64,000 nucleotides of DNA from assembly GCF_017794965.1 (NCBI RefSeq), contig NZ_CP051240.1:620001-684000 (forward strand). Reading direction: 5' to 3'. Position numbers and translations under genes: made by a program. The stretch comes from Alcanivorax sp. (GTDB taxonomy: Bacteria > Pseudomonadota > Gammaproteobacteria > Pseudomonadales > Alcanivoracaceae). Below, piece after piece: positions 52,013-59,976 of this stretch. Positions within the stretch are counted from its first letter, which is position 1. Each line of letters begins with the position of its first letter. Under the pieces are notes generated by a model. It was not told the origin of the DNA and did not search any database. It saw nothing but the letters and a program-made list of their open reading frames with translations.

Positions 52013-52194
52013 AGTAGGAGCCTGCCTGCAGGCGATCCGAGCCCAAGCGAGGTAAGGATTCCAGAAGCGGGTTTCGAGGCAAAGCCCCTTCTACTCATAT
52101 CGCTTTTGATTTTCGCAACTGGGTACTCGAAACTCTTCTCTGGAATCCTTGCCTCGCCAGGGCTCGGATCGCTCAGGCAAGCTGAGCTCCTACG
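52013..52194. repeat. Long inverted-repeat element, about 180 bp
   Basis: Left arm (52,013-52,077) and right arm (52,127-52,194) are imperfect inverse copies; both contain GGATTCCAGA, CGATCCGAGCCC and GTAGGAG or their complements. The middle is about 50 bases. It could be a hairpin-forming mobile repeat. Confidence 0.7.
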
Positions 52195-52222
52195 CGGGGT
52201 ATAGCGAGGGTTTTACCGATGC

Positions 52223-52258
52223 AAAAAGGCCCGCCCGGTTTACCGAGCGGGCCTTTTT
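52223..52258. terminator. Bidirectional Rho-independent terminator
   Basis: AAAAAGGCCCGC/GCGGGCCTTTTT (52,223-52,234; 52,247-52,258), a perfect stem with A and T runs on both sides. Ends the 53,667-52,283 operon and protects from folK read-through. Confidence 0.93.
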
Positions 52259-52279
52259 GCATCAGGCATCAGGCATCCC
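52259..52279. repeat. Short heptad array, GCATCAG type
   Basis: GCATCAG, GCATCAG, GCATCCC, three units directly after the terminator. Same unit type as 43,905 and 63,016. Confidence 0.55.
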
Positions 52280-52282
52280 GAA

Positions 52283-53224
52283 TCAATACCGCTGGGGCTG
52301 CATGCCGTCTTGGGCCCAGCGGAAGAAATCGTATTCCATTCTCGACAGGCCGCCGGGGTAGAGGTGGTTGATCCGTTGCAGGGTGGGGCGGCGGTCGGTT
52401 TTTTCCAGGTCCTGTAGCAACTGGCGCAGGGTGCTGCGGCCAACCGGTTTCGACATCAGAAACGCCGTGGTGCCCCAGGCCACCGTGTAGGGGATCGCAT
52501 TGAGCTGGTGAGCCATCTTGCGCCAGGCCTGATCATCCAGGGAAAGGTACTGGCGCAGGGTGATCAACTGCTGATTGTCGATCCAGGTCTGGATGCGGGC
52601 CTCGGCATCGGGCAGTGCGGTGACGACAGCCTGCCCATTGGGGAGAACTTTCAGGGTTTGGAAATACTGTGCCAGCCCTTCGTGCAACCATACCGGTGAC
52701 GCCGGAGAGAGCTGGAACAGCAGTACGTGGCTGGACTCGTGCAGGATGGTCTGGGCTACCCGCTCATCGCTGGCACTCCAGCGCCATACCGCCACTTCAT
52801 TGCTGGCGGGCAGAAAAACACCGGCGTAATTCGGGTTCCCCTTGGCGCCGCGGGCTTCCATCCATTCCACAAAACGGTCCTGTTCCGAGAATAGATACAG
52901 GTTCACTTCGGCCGTACCACGAAGATCCAGCCCCAGGTCCCGGCGATAGCGTTCATAAATATGCTTGATGGCGGTCAGGGTTTGCTCATGGAGGCCATTG
53001 TCCAGGGTAAATTCCTGATGGCGGATCTCGATTTTCAACCCCTGCGTGCCGGGGGATTGCACCCTGGGCGTGATCTGCTCAGCCGGTGCTTCACCGGGAG
53101 GTCGGTCGCCAAAATGCAACTTGCCGTTGGCATCTCGCCACTGATAGATCTCGGCCTGGCAGGGCATAGCGGCGGCTGCGATCAGGCACAGCATGGCGAG
53201 CTGGCGGGCTAGTAGTTGTCGCAA
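52283..53224 (-). CDS. Secreted DUF4124 protein with gluzincin-like peptidase motif
   Basis: 313 aa. Signal peptide (about 1-24, ending CQAE), then DUF4124 (IYQWRDANGKLHFGDRPP, 25-45). The rest has HESSHVLLF, an HExxH-like site (His-Glu-Ser-Ser-His), and a downstream Glu in WLHEGLAQYF, typical of MA-clan metallopeptidases of the DUF1570 type. Probably a periplasmic protein; activity is not proven. Overlaps the stop of the upstream DUF4124 gene by 16 bases. Confidence 0.8.
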   Translation of the reverse strand: MRQLLARQLAMLCLIAAAAMPCQAEIYQWRDANGKLHFGDRPPGEAPAEQITPRVQSPGTQGLKIEIRHQEFTLDNGLHEQTLTAIKHIYERYRRDLGLDLRGTAEVNLYLFSEQDRFVEWMEARGAKGNPNYAGVFLPASNEVAVWRWSASDERVAQTILHESSHVLLFQLSPASPVWLHEGLAQYFQTLKVLPNGQAVVTALPDAEARIQTWIDNQQLITLRQYLSLDDQAWRKMAHQLNAIPYTVAWGTTAFLMSKPVGRSTLRQLLQDLEKTDRRPTLQRINHLYPGGLSRMEYDFFRWAQDGMQPQRY

Positions 53225-53667
53225 TGCTCGTCAATCCATTGTTGCGTTTTGACTTTGTCGGCTTCCGCTTCTTCGGGAAGGCTGTCACGCTGATTGCCTT
53301 GCTCGTCAACATAGACAAAGGGGCGGTTGAGGATTCGCATCCTTTCACGGGCCTGCTGACACAGTGGAGCCAGATGTTTGCGGCGGGCCTCTTCTTCGCG
53401 TCGGGCCTGTTCCTGTTGCTGTTCCTGACGAGCCTGCTCGCTCTCGCGCAGCCGTTGAAGACGTTGGTGAATCTGCTGGACGTTTTCATCCTGGCCAAGT
53501 TTGGCCGGGGCCTGGACATCCACGGTGTCATGTTGGGTATCCGGTGCCCGGTCACCGAACTGCCAGTTACCGTGCTCATCTTTCCAGCGATAGATTTCGG
53601 CACTGGCGATGAGTGGTGTCAGCACCACGCCCAGCAGCAGTATCAATGGAAACCCGCGCAATAGCAT
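53209..53667 (-). CDS. DUF4124 domain protein
   Basis: 152 aa. Signal peptide (about 1-23), then DUF4124 (IYRWKDEHGNWQFGDRAP). A long Gln/Arg/Glu coiled coil (about 60-105) follows, then a short conserved tail. Exported; function unknown. First gene of a two-gene operon with the peptidase-like protein, with which it shares the same N-terminal domain. Confidence 0.85.
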   Translation of the reverse strand: MLLRGFPLILLLGVVLTPLIASAEIYRWKDEHGNWQFGDRAPDTQHDTVDVQAPAKLGQDENVQQIHQRLQRLRESEQARQEQQQEQARREEEARRKHLAPLCQQARERMRILNRPFVYVDEQGNQRDSLPEEAEADKVKTQQWIDEHCDNY

Positions 53668-53739
53668 GCGCCCCCCTGTTTGTTCTTCCCTGTGTTGTTG
53701 TTTTGTGCCCCGGGCGGTGCCGGGGCCAAAGTGGTCGGA

Positions 53740-54474
53740 TCAGCTGCCCTGCAATGCCAGTGAGCGTCCGCCGTCCACCGCCACAATCTGGCCGGTGACA
53801 AAGCCCGCGTCCCGGGCCAGCCATGCTACCGCGCCGGCAATATCCTCGGGCGTACCACAGCGTTTCAGAGCGGTGGCATCGGTGATGGCATCCTGGTTCA
53901 TCTGCCCGCTTTCCGGCCACAGGATCGGTCCCGGCGACACCCCGTTGACGCGAATCTCCGGGCCCAGCTCCCGGGCCAGGCTTTTGGTCATCATGGCAAG
54001 GCCGGCTTTGGCCATGCAATAGAGGGTGTGCTGGGAGAGCGGTTTTTCCGCGTAAACGTCGACGATATTGATGATGCAGCCATTCTGTTTGCGCAGGGCC
54101 GGGGCAAGTTGCTGGCTGAGGATAAAGGGGGCGCGCATATTGCTGTGCACCAGCCGGGTCCAGTCATCGTCGCTGGCAGTGTCCACCGGGGTGGGGTAGA
54201 AGCTGGAGGCGTTATTGACCAACAGGTCCAGTCGACCAAAGGCTTCTTGGGCCTGGGCAGCCAGCTTGCGTACCGCGTCGGGATCATCCAGATCCGCCTG
54301 CAGCAGCCGGGTGCTGTCCGGGCGGGTTTCTTCCAATTCTGCGGCAAGGGCTTGCGCCTCCTGCTGGCTACCACGGTAGTGAATGATTACCCGCATGCCA
54401 TTGGCATGCAGGGTGCGAACAATGGTGGCTCCAATACGGCGGGCACTGCCGGTGACCAGGGCTACAGGTTCCAT
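53740..54474 (-). CDS. folM: Pteridine reductase (SDR family)
   Basis: 244 aa. TGSARRIG (8-15; the Arg is the mark of pteridine reductases), NNAS and YCMAKAG (Tyr-Lys pair). Reduces dihydrobiopterin or dihydrofolate-like substrates with NADPH. The start overlaps the cca stop by 13 bases. Fits with the folB-folK genes nearby. Confidence 0.87.
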   Translation of the reverse strand: MEPVALVTGSARRIGATIVRTLHANGMRVIIHYRGSQQEAQALAAELEETRPDSTRLLQADLDDPDAVRKLAAQAQEAFGRLDLLVNNASSFYPTPVDTASDDDWTRLVHSNMRAPFILSQQLAPALRKQNGCIINIVDVYAEKPLSQHTLYCMAKAGLAMMTKSLARELGPEIRVNGVSPGPILWPESGQMNQDAITDATALKRCGTPEDIAGAVAWLARDAGFVTGQIVAVDGGRSLALQGS

Positions 54475-55691
54475 GATTCCTTGTACTCCTTGAGGGCCTG
54501 AATGCGCGCCCGGGTAATGGCCTCACCCAGTTCCGGGCCGCTGAAACCTTGTTGTTGCAGGGCCTGCACATCCACCTTTTGGGCGGCCTCGGCGGAGCCC
54601 AGCAGATAACGGGCCTGGGGGTAATCCCGGTCTTCAAAACCGGTACGACCGCGGGCATCCGCCTCGCAGGCCCCCACAAAGGTGGCCAGCCGCTCCGGGC
54701 GGCGCAGCACATCCAGGCTTTTCAGCAGTTTCCAGACGGTGGCAGGTTTCAGCTCCAGGGCGCGATGACAGTGGGTATGGTATTCGCCCACCAGTGAAGC
54801 CAGCGTGGCGGTTTCTCGGGGCACCTTGAGTCGTTTGGAGACGGTCTGGCTCATGCGGCTGCTGCGAATCTCATGGGCAATATGCCGTGGCCATTCTTCC
54901 GGCGGTGTCTTGCCCTTGCCCAGGTCGTGGCAGAGTATCGCGTAGCGCCCATCCAGATTCAGGCCCATGCGGCTGGCCTGTTCCAGACACAGCCATTGGT
55001 GTACCAGGGTATCGATTTCCGGGTGGTGCTGTTCCGGTTGGGGGACACCGTCCAGTGCGGCCAGCTCCGGGAACAGTTTTTCCAGTGCACCACAGGCATG
55101 GAGTACCTGAAAGAACACTTGGGGATCTCTTTCCATCAGCGCGCGGCTGGTTTCCTTCCAAACCCGCTCCGGCACCAGATAATCCAGCTCACCGCTGTCA
55201 CTCAGCTGACGCATCAGCGCCAGGGTGTCGTCAGCGACCCGGAAGCCCAGCCAGTGATAGCGGGCGGCAAAGCGGGCCACCCGCAATACCCGCAGGGGAT
55301 CTTCGGCAAAGGCGGGGGACACGTGGCGCAGCAAGCGGGCCTTGAGATCCGCGCGGCCGTTGAACGGATCCACCACCGGGCCACCTTTCTCACGGGCCAT
55401 GGCATTGATGGTCAGGTCACGGCGCACCAGATCATCTTCCAGGGTGACATCGCTGGCCGCATAAAAGGTAAAGCCGCCGTAGCCGTGGCCGGACTTGCGT
55501 TCGGTGCGCGCGAGGGCGTATTCCTCTTTGGTTTTCGGATGGAGAAAGACAGGGAAATCCTGCCCCACCGGCTGATAGCCCTGCGCCTGCATCTCGTCGG
55601 GGGTGGCGCCGACCACCACCCAGTCCTTTTCGGTGACGGGCAGTCCGAGCAGGTTATCCCGCACCGCACCGCCCACCAGATAAATTTTCAT
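54462..55691 (-). CDS. cca: Multifunctional CCA tRNA nucleotidyltransferase
   Basis: 409 aa. The N-terminal class II nucleotidyltransferase has LVGGAVRD (5-12) and EKDWVVVG (metal Asp), then RRDLTINAMA and the arginine-rich DPLRVLRVARFAARY. A C-terminal HD domain (ILCHDLGKGKTP) gives phosphatase/phosphodiesterase activity. Adds and repairs the tRNA 3' CCA. Confidence 0.96.
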   Translation of the reverse strand: MKIYLVGGAVRDNLLGLPVTEKDWVVVGATPDEMQAQGYQPVGQDFPVFLHPKTKEEYALARTERKSGHGYGGFTFYAASDVTLEDDLVRRDLTINAMAREKGGPVVDPFNGRADLKARLLRHVSPAFAEDPLRVLRVARFAARYHWLGFRVADDTLALMRQLSDSGELDYLVPERVWKETSRALMERDPQVFFQVLHACGALEKLFPELAALDGVPQPEQHHPEIDTLVHQWLCLEQASRMGLNLDGRYAILCHDLGKGKTPPEEWPRHIAHEIRSSRMSQTVSKRLKVPRETATLASLVGEYHTHCHRALELKPATVWKLLKSLDVLRRPERLATFVGACEADARGRTGFEDRDYPQARYLLGSAEAAQKVDVQALQQQGFSGPELGEAITRARIQALKEYKESWNL

Positions 55692-55727
55692 CTTGTGCGC
55701 CTTTGCATTCTTGAGCAGAATGTTCTC

Positions 55728-55823
55728 ATGCTTTCTATCGTACTGAAACTCAACAGCCTTGTGATGGTCATCGATCGCTGTGCACGCAAATGGCGTGCGC
55801 AGGGACGGCGGCTGTGTGACTGA
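55728..55823 (+). CDS. Possible 31-aa small protein
   Basis: ATG 55,728 to TGA 55,821: MLSIVLKLNSLVMVID then a basic tail RCARKWRAQGRRLCD. A weak AGCAG lies nine bases before the ATG. It is divergent from cca and is followed 20 bases on by a strong terminator in the same direction, which no other gene uses. It could equally be a small RNA. Confidence 0.4.
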   Translation: MLSIVLKLNSLVMVIDRCARKWRAQGRRLCD

Positions 55824-55843
55824 TAGTTTCAGTTTAGCAAGAA

Positions 55844-55875
55844 GGCCGCAGTGTCCCCGACCTGCGGCCTTTTTT
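55844..55875 (+). terminator. Rho-independent terminator
   Basis: GGCCGCAG/CTGCGGCC (55,844-55,851; 55,862-55,869) with a ten-base loop, followed by six T. Oriented for the plus strand. Confidence 0.9.
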
Positions 55876-55885
55876 ATGGGGCCGC

Positions 55886-56040
55886 TTCACGCAACAGGCT
55901 CCACGCAACAACGCGAATAATCGCAAACCGGAGCCTTGAGGCAGTGCCCGCGCCCATAAGTTTGAGCGCGGGCAGAGAGGCGGCAAATCAAAGGCAACGA
56001 TGAGCGCGTTGATGCGTGTTGCGTGTAGCTTGAAGCGGAG
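55886..56040. repeat. Heptad-hairpin-heptad repeat element 3
   Basis: TTCACGC, AACAGGC, TCCACGC, AACAACG (55,886-55,913) and an inverted set (56,006-56,040) around a core with the hairpin TGCCCGCGC/GCGCGGGCA (nine-base stem). It runs into the ribosome site of the EamA gene. Confidence 0.72.
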
Positions 56041-56046
56041 AAAATC

Positions 56047-56970
56047 ATGCCAACCCTGGCAGCGTATTTGATCGTGGTGGCGGTGTGGGCGACTACCCCG
56101 CTGGGGATTAAATGGAGTGGTGAGGCCATGGCGCCGCTGGCGGCGGCCGGTGTGCGTATGGGTATCGCTGCGCTGCTGGGTCTCATGTGGCTGCGATGGA
56201 AACGCCAGCCGTTGCCGCTGCATCGCCAGGCTCGGCTCAGCTATCTGGCAGCCCTGCCGGGAATCTTCGGGGCCATGGGTTGCAGCTATGTGGCGTCCAC
56301 CTATCTGCCTTCCGGCCTTATCTCGGTGATCTTCGGCCTGGCGCCGTTGTTGTCCGGTCTGATGATGCAGTGCCTGCCCGGCAGTGTGCGCCTCAATAGC
56401 TGGCACTGGAGCGCCTGCGTCATGGGGCTGCTTGGCTTGATGCTGGTGTTTGATGACAGCCTGTCGGTGTTGGTTGCTGGTGGCGATATGGGTGATCGTG
56501 GCATTGGGGTGCTGTGGATGCTGACGGCGGTCACCCTGTTCTCCGGCAGTGGTATTGCCGTGCAGCGGGTCGGCGCCGGGCTCAAACCCATGCAGCAGAC
56601 CGTGGGCGGATTATTACTGTCATTGCCCTGCTATGGGCTGGCCATTGTGCTGGCCGGGCAGTCGCTTACATGGAACGGTGATGTCCGCGGCCTGTCCGCG
56701 ATCGTCTATCTGGCGGTGTTTGGTTCCCTGCTCGGGTTCTACAGCTACTTCCAGATTCTGGCGCGGCTGCCGGCGGCCACCGTGGCCCTGGTGACCCTGA
56801 TCACGCCGGTGCTGGCACTGACCCTGGGCAGTCTTTTCAATGGGGAAAGGCTCGGGGGCATGGTGTTGGCGGGTGCCCTGTTGATTGTTGTGGCGCTGGG
56901 ACTGTTCATGTTCGGCGATCATCAGGTGCGTCGTTCCCTGAAGGTGATTCCCAGGGGAGGGGCGGCCTGA
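56047..56970 (+). CDS. EamA/DMT-family transporter
   Basis: 307 aa, ten membrane segments in two EamA repeats (about 1-135 and 150-295). GGAG precedes the ATG by six bases. Exports an unknown metabolite; the family includes amino-acid and drug exporters. It ends at a GC-rich hairpin shared with the spoVR 3' end. Confidence 0.9.
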   Translation: MPTLAAYLIVVAVWATTPLGIKWSGEAMAPLAAAGVRMGIAALLGLMWLRWKRQPLPLHRQARLSYLAALPGIFGAMGCSYVASTYLPSGLISVIFGLAPLLSGLMMQCLPGSVRLNSWHWSACVMGLLGLMLVFDDSLSVLVAGGDMGDRGIGVLWMLTAVTLFSGSGIAVQRVGAGLKPMQQTVGGLLLSLPCYGLAIVLAGQSLTWNGDVRGLSAIVYLAVFGSLLGFYSYFQILARLPAATVALVTLITPVLALTLGSLFNGERLGGMVLAGALLIVVALGLFMFGDHQVRRSLKVIPRGGAA

Positions 56971-56977
56971 CGCCACT

Positions 56978-57007
56978 GGCGGAGATCCCCTGCCGGGGAT
57001 TTCCGCC
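56978..57007. terminator. Convergent hairpin terminator
   Basis: GGCGGAGATCCCC/GGGGATTTCCGCC (13-bp stem with one G-T pair), loop TGCC. Lies between the EamA stop and the spoVR stop. It lacks a strong T-run. Confidence 0.6.
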
Positions 57008-58525
57008 CTACATGACGGTGATGGGTTCCTGGGTTGGCGGCATGGAATAGCGGCTGATCACGCTGCCGTTTTCCACGCTTTCAAGATGCACATCGAACTG
57101 CCACAGACGATGCAGGTGGCGCAGTACCTCATTGGTGCTGTGCTCATCCAGCGGTCGTCCTGCGCTGCGCTGGTGGCGCAGGGTCAGGGCGCGGTCGCCA
57201 TGAATGTTGGCGCTGACAATCTGGATGTTCGGTTCCTGAATACTCAGGTTGTATTGTTCGGCCAGGGACTCGCGCACCCGGCGGTAGCCCTGTTCGTTGT
57301 GAATGGCGCCCACTTCCACATAGTCATTGCGATCATCATCGCTGATCTGGAACAGCTTGAACTGGCGGATCATCTTGGGTGACAGGAACTGCTGGATAAA
57401 GCTTTCATCCTTGAAGCTCTGCATGGCGAACTTTACCGTTTCCAGCCAGTCACTGCCGGCGATTTCCGGGAACCATTCACGGTCCTCATCGTCCGGGTTT
57501 TCACAGATGCGGCGAATATCCTGGAACATGTTGAAGCCGATGGCATAGGGGTTCATGCCGTTGTAGAAGGAAGCATCGAAAGGTGGCTGATAGATCACCT
57601 GACTATGGCTCTGCAAAAATTCCAGCATGAAACCATCGGTGACTTTGCCCTCGTCATACAGCGCATTGATCAGGGTGTAGTGCCACAGGCAGGCCCAGCC
57701 TTCATTCATTACCTTGGTCTGGCGCTGGGGATAAAAATACTGGGCCATCTTGCGTACGATCCGGATAATCTCCCGCTGCCAGGGCTGCAGTAATGGGGCA
57801 TTCTTCTCAAGAAAATAGAGCAGGTTTTCCTGTGGCTCTGCCGGAAAGGTGGCGGGGGCTTCCCGGGTCTTGATGGCCGGCTGCAACTCGGGGAAGGTGC
57901 GCCACAGTTCTGAGACCTGTTTCTGCAGGGCGTTTTCCCGTTCGCGCTGACGTTTGCGTTCCTCTACGGCAGAGATAGGCGACGGCCGCTTGTAGCGATC
58001 CACCCCGTAGTTCATCAGTGCATGGCAGGAATCCAGGGTTTCTTCCACGGCGGTGACGCCATGGCGCTGTTCGCATTCCGCAATATAGTTTCGGGCGAAT
58101 ACCAGATAGTCGATGATGGAGGAGGCGTCGGTCCAGGTCTGGAAAAGATAGTTGCCCTTGAAGAAGGAGTTGTGGCCATAGCAGGCGTGGGCGATCACCA
58201 GCGCCTGCATGGTGATGCTGTTCTCTTCCATCAAATAGGCAATGCAGGGATCGGAATTGATCACGATCTCATAGGCCAGTCCCATCTGTCCGCGCCGGTA
58301 GCGCCCTTCCACTTCCACAAACTGTTTGCCGAAGGACCAGTGGTTGTAACCCACCGGCATGCCGACGGATGAGTAGGCATCCATCATCTGTTCGGAGGAA
58401 ATGACTTCGATCTGGTTGGGGTAGGTGTCCAGACCAAACTTGTTGTGGGCCAGGTCGGCAATGGCCTTGTCGTAATCGGCCAGCAGTTCAAAGTTCCAGT
58501 CTGAGCTTTCGGATAGATAGGCCAT
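57008..58525 (-). CDS. spoVR: SpoVR family protein (YcgB)
   Basis: 505 aa. Family features: the WEFELLADYD-like start (here WNFELLADYDKAI), GHNSFFKGNYLF and NEGWACLWHYTL. Exact activity is unknown; in E. coli and others it acts with YeaH and the kinase PrkA in stationary-phase/nitrogen stress. Its ATG overlaps the yeaH stop (TGATG). Confidence 0.95.
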   Translation of the reverse strand: MAYLSESSDWNFELLADYDKAIADLAHNKFGLDTYPNQIEVISSEQMMDAYSSVGMPVGYNHWSFGKQFVEVEGRYRRGQMGLAYEIVINSDPCIAYLMEENSITMQALVIAHACYGHNSFFKGNYLFQTWTDASSIIDYLVFARNYIAECEQRHGVTAVEETLDSCHALMNYGVDRYKRPSPISAVEERKRQRERENALQKQVSELWRTFPELQPAIKTREAPATFPAEPQENLLYFLEKNAPLLQPWQREIIRIVRKMAQYFYPQRQTKVMNEGWACLWHYTLINALYDEGKVTDGFMLEFLQSHSQVIYQPPFDASFYNGMNPYAIGFNMFQDIRRICENPDDEDREWFPEIAGSDWLETVKFAMQSFKDESFIQQFLSPKMIRQFKLFQISDDDRNDYVEVGAIHNEQGYRRVRESLAEQYNLSIQEPNIQIVSANIHGDRALTLRHQRSAGRPLDEHSTNEVLRHLHRLWQFDVHLESVENGSVISRYSMPPTQEPITVM

Positions 58526-59805
58526 CAGCTTTCCATCCTCTTTTTGAATAGTTGGCGGAACACCGGATAAATTTCGCCGGGTTCATCAATTTGCGCCATG
58601 GAAAAAGCCGCAGGGTGGCGCTGCATAATGGTTTCATAATGATCCCACAGGGCCTGATGCGCGCGGGGCATCACTTCCACGTAGGAGAAATACTGCAGTT
58701 TGGGCAGCAGCTCATCTTCAATCAGCTTGGCACAAGCGGGAGAATCGTCATTCCAGTTGTCGCCGTCAGAGGCCTGGGCGGCATAGATGTTCCACTCATC
58801 CACCGGGTAGCGCTCGTTGATAATGTCCCGGGTGAGTTTCAGGGCACTGGAAACGATGGTGCCGCCGGTTTCCCGGGAGTAGAAGAACTCTTCCTCATTC
58901 ACTTCCTTGGCGCTGGTGTGATGGCGGATAAACACCACTTCAATCTGGTCGTAATTGCGTTGCAGGAACAGATACAGCAGGAGGAAGAAGCGCTTGGCCA
59001 GATCCTTCATGTCCTGATTCATGGAGCCGGACACATCCATGATGCAGAACATCACCGCCCGGCTCACGGGGACCGGCTCCTTGACGTGATGGTTGAAGCG
59101 CAGATCCACGGTATCAATGTACGGGATGCGTTCCACCCGACGTTCCAGTTTCTGGATCTGTTCATCCAGCTCCTGCAGGCGCGCCTGGCGCTGGGGGGAT
59201 TGTTCTTCTTCCAACAGGACATCGCGTTCGTGCTTGAGGTCGCGAATGCGTTTACGGGTAGCCGCAGTCAGTGCTCGCCGGCGCATGGAGGCCTGGCGCA
59301 TGGAGCGGACAATATTGATCTTGGCAGGCATCCCCTGGCTGACAATGCCGCCGTGGCGTGTCTTGAAAACCTGGGCGCCTTCCAGGTGGCGCTTGACCAG
59401 ATTGGGCAGCTCCAGATCCTCAAACAGAAAGTTGAGGAACTCCTGCTTGTCGATCTGAAAGGCGAACTCGTCCTGGCCTTCGCCGGAATCGCTGGCGTCA
59501 CCGTCACCGGCGCCCTGGCCGCCACCGCCTTCCGGGCGCTTGAAGCGGTCGCCCTGATTAAACTCCTTGTTGCCCGGATGCACGATGCTGCGCTGCCCGC
59601 CCTGACCATGATGAAACACCGGCTCTGACAGATCTTTCTGGGGAATGCTGATCCGTTCGCCTTGTTCCATATCCTTGATGGAACGGCGATTGACTGCATC
59701 GTTGACGGCATCGCGAATGTGTTTCTTGTAGCGACGCAAAAACCGTTGCCGATTGACGGTGCTCTTGTGCTTGTCATTCAGACGACGGTCAATGATATAA
59801 CTCAT
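58525..59805 (-). CDS. yeaH: YeaH/YhbH family protein (DUF444, VWA-like)
   Basis: 426 aa from ATG 59,805, with GGAGGAA just upstream. A Gly/Glu/Gln-rich low-complexity stretch (about 70-120), then a coiled coil, then a VWA-like domain with MIDAS motif DVSGSMNQ. Paired with prkA and spoVR in one minus-strand cluster. Confidence 0.95.
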   Translation of the reverse strand: MSYIIDRRLNDKHKSTVNRQRFLRRYKKHIRDAVNDAVNRRSIKDMEQGERISIPQKDLSEPVFHHGQGGQRSIVHPGNKEFNQGDRFKRPEGGGGQGAGDGDASDSGEGQDEFAFQIDKQEFLNFLFEDLELPNLVKRHLEGAQVFKTRHGGIVSQGMPAKINIVRSMRQASMRRRALTAATRKRIRDLKHERDVLLEEEQSPQRQARLQELDEQIQKLERRVERIPYIDTVDLRFNHHVKEPVPVSRAVMFCIMDVSGSMNQDMKDLAKRFFLLLYLFLQRNYDQIEVVFIRHHTSAKEVNEEEFFYSRETGGTIVSSALKLTRDIINERYPVDEWNIYAAQASDGDNWNDDSPACAKLIEDELLPKLQYFSYVEVMPRAHQALWDHYETIMQRHPAAFSMAQIDEPGEIYPVFRQLFKKRMES

Positions 59806-59824
59806 GGCTTCCTCCGGAAGCGGC

Positions 59825-59976
59825 AACACGCTTCACGCAACATGCAACAACGCGGGATCGGATAAAGTGGGTTTGGGCGTTCTCGCCGCGATTCGTGTGG
59901 GCGCGGAGAGAACAATACATAACGCTATACCCCTGATGCCGTGTTGTTGCGTGCAGCGTGTTGCATGCTGCGTCTC
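59825..59976. repeat. Heptad-hairpin-heptad repeat element 4
   Basis: AACACGC, TTCACGC, AACATGC, AACAACG (59,825-59,852) and inverted units from 59,943, around a 90-base core with the hairpin GTTCTC-CCGCG...CGCGG-GAGAAC. Lies between yeaH and prkA. Confidence 0.75.
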
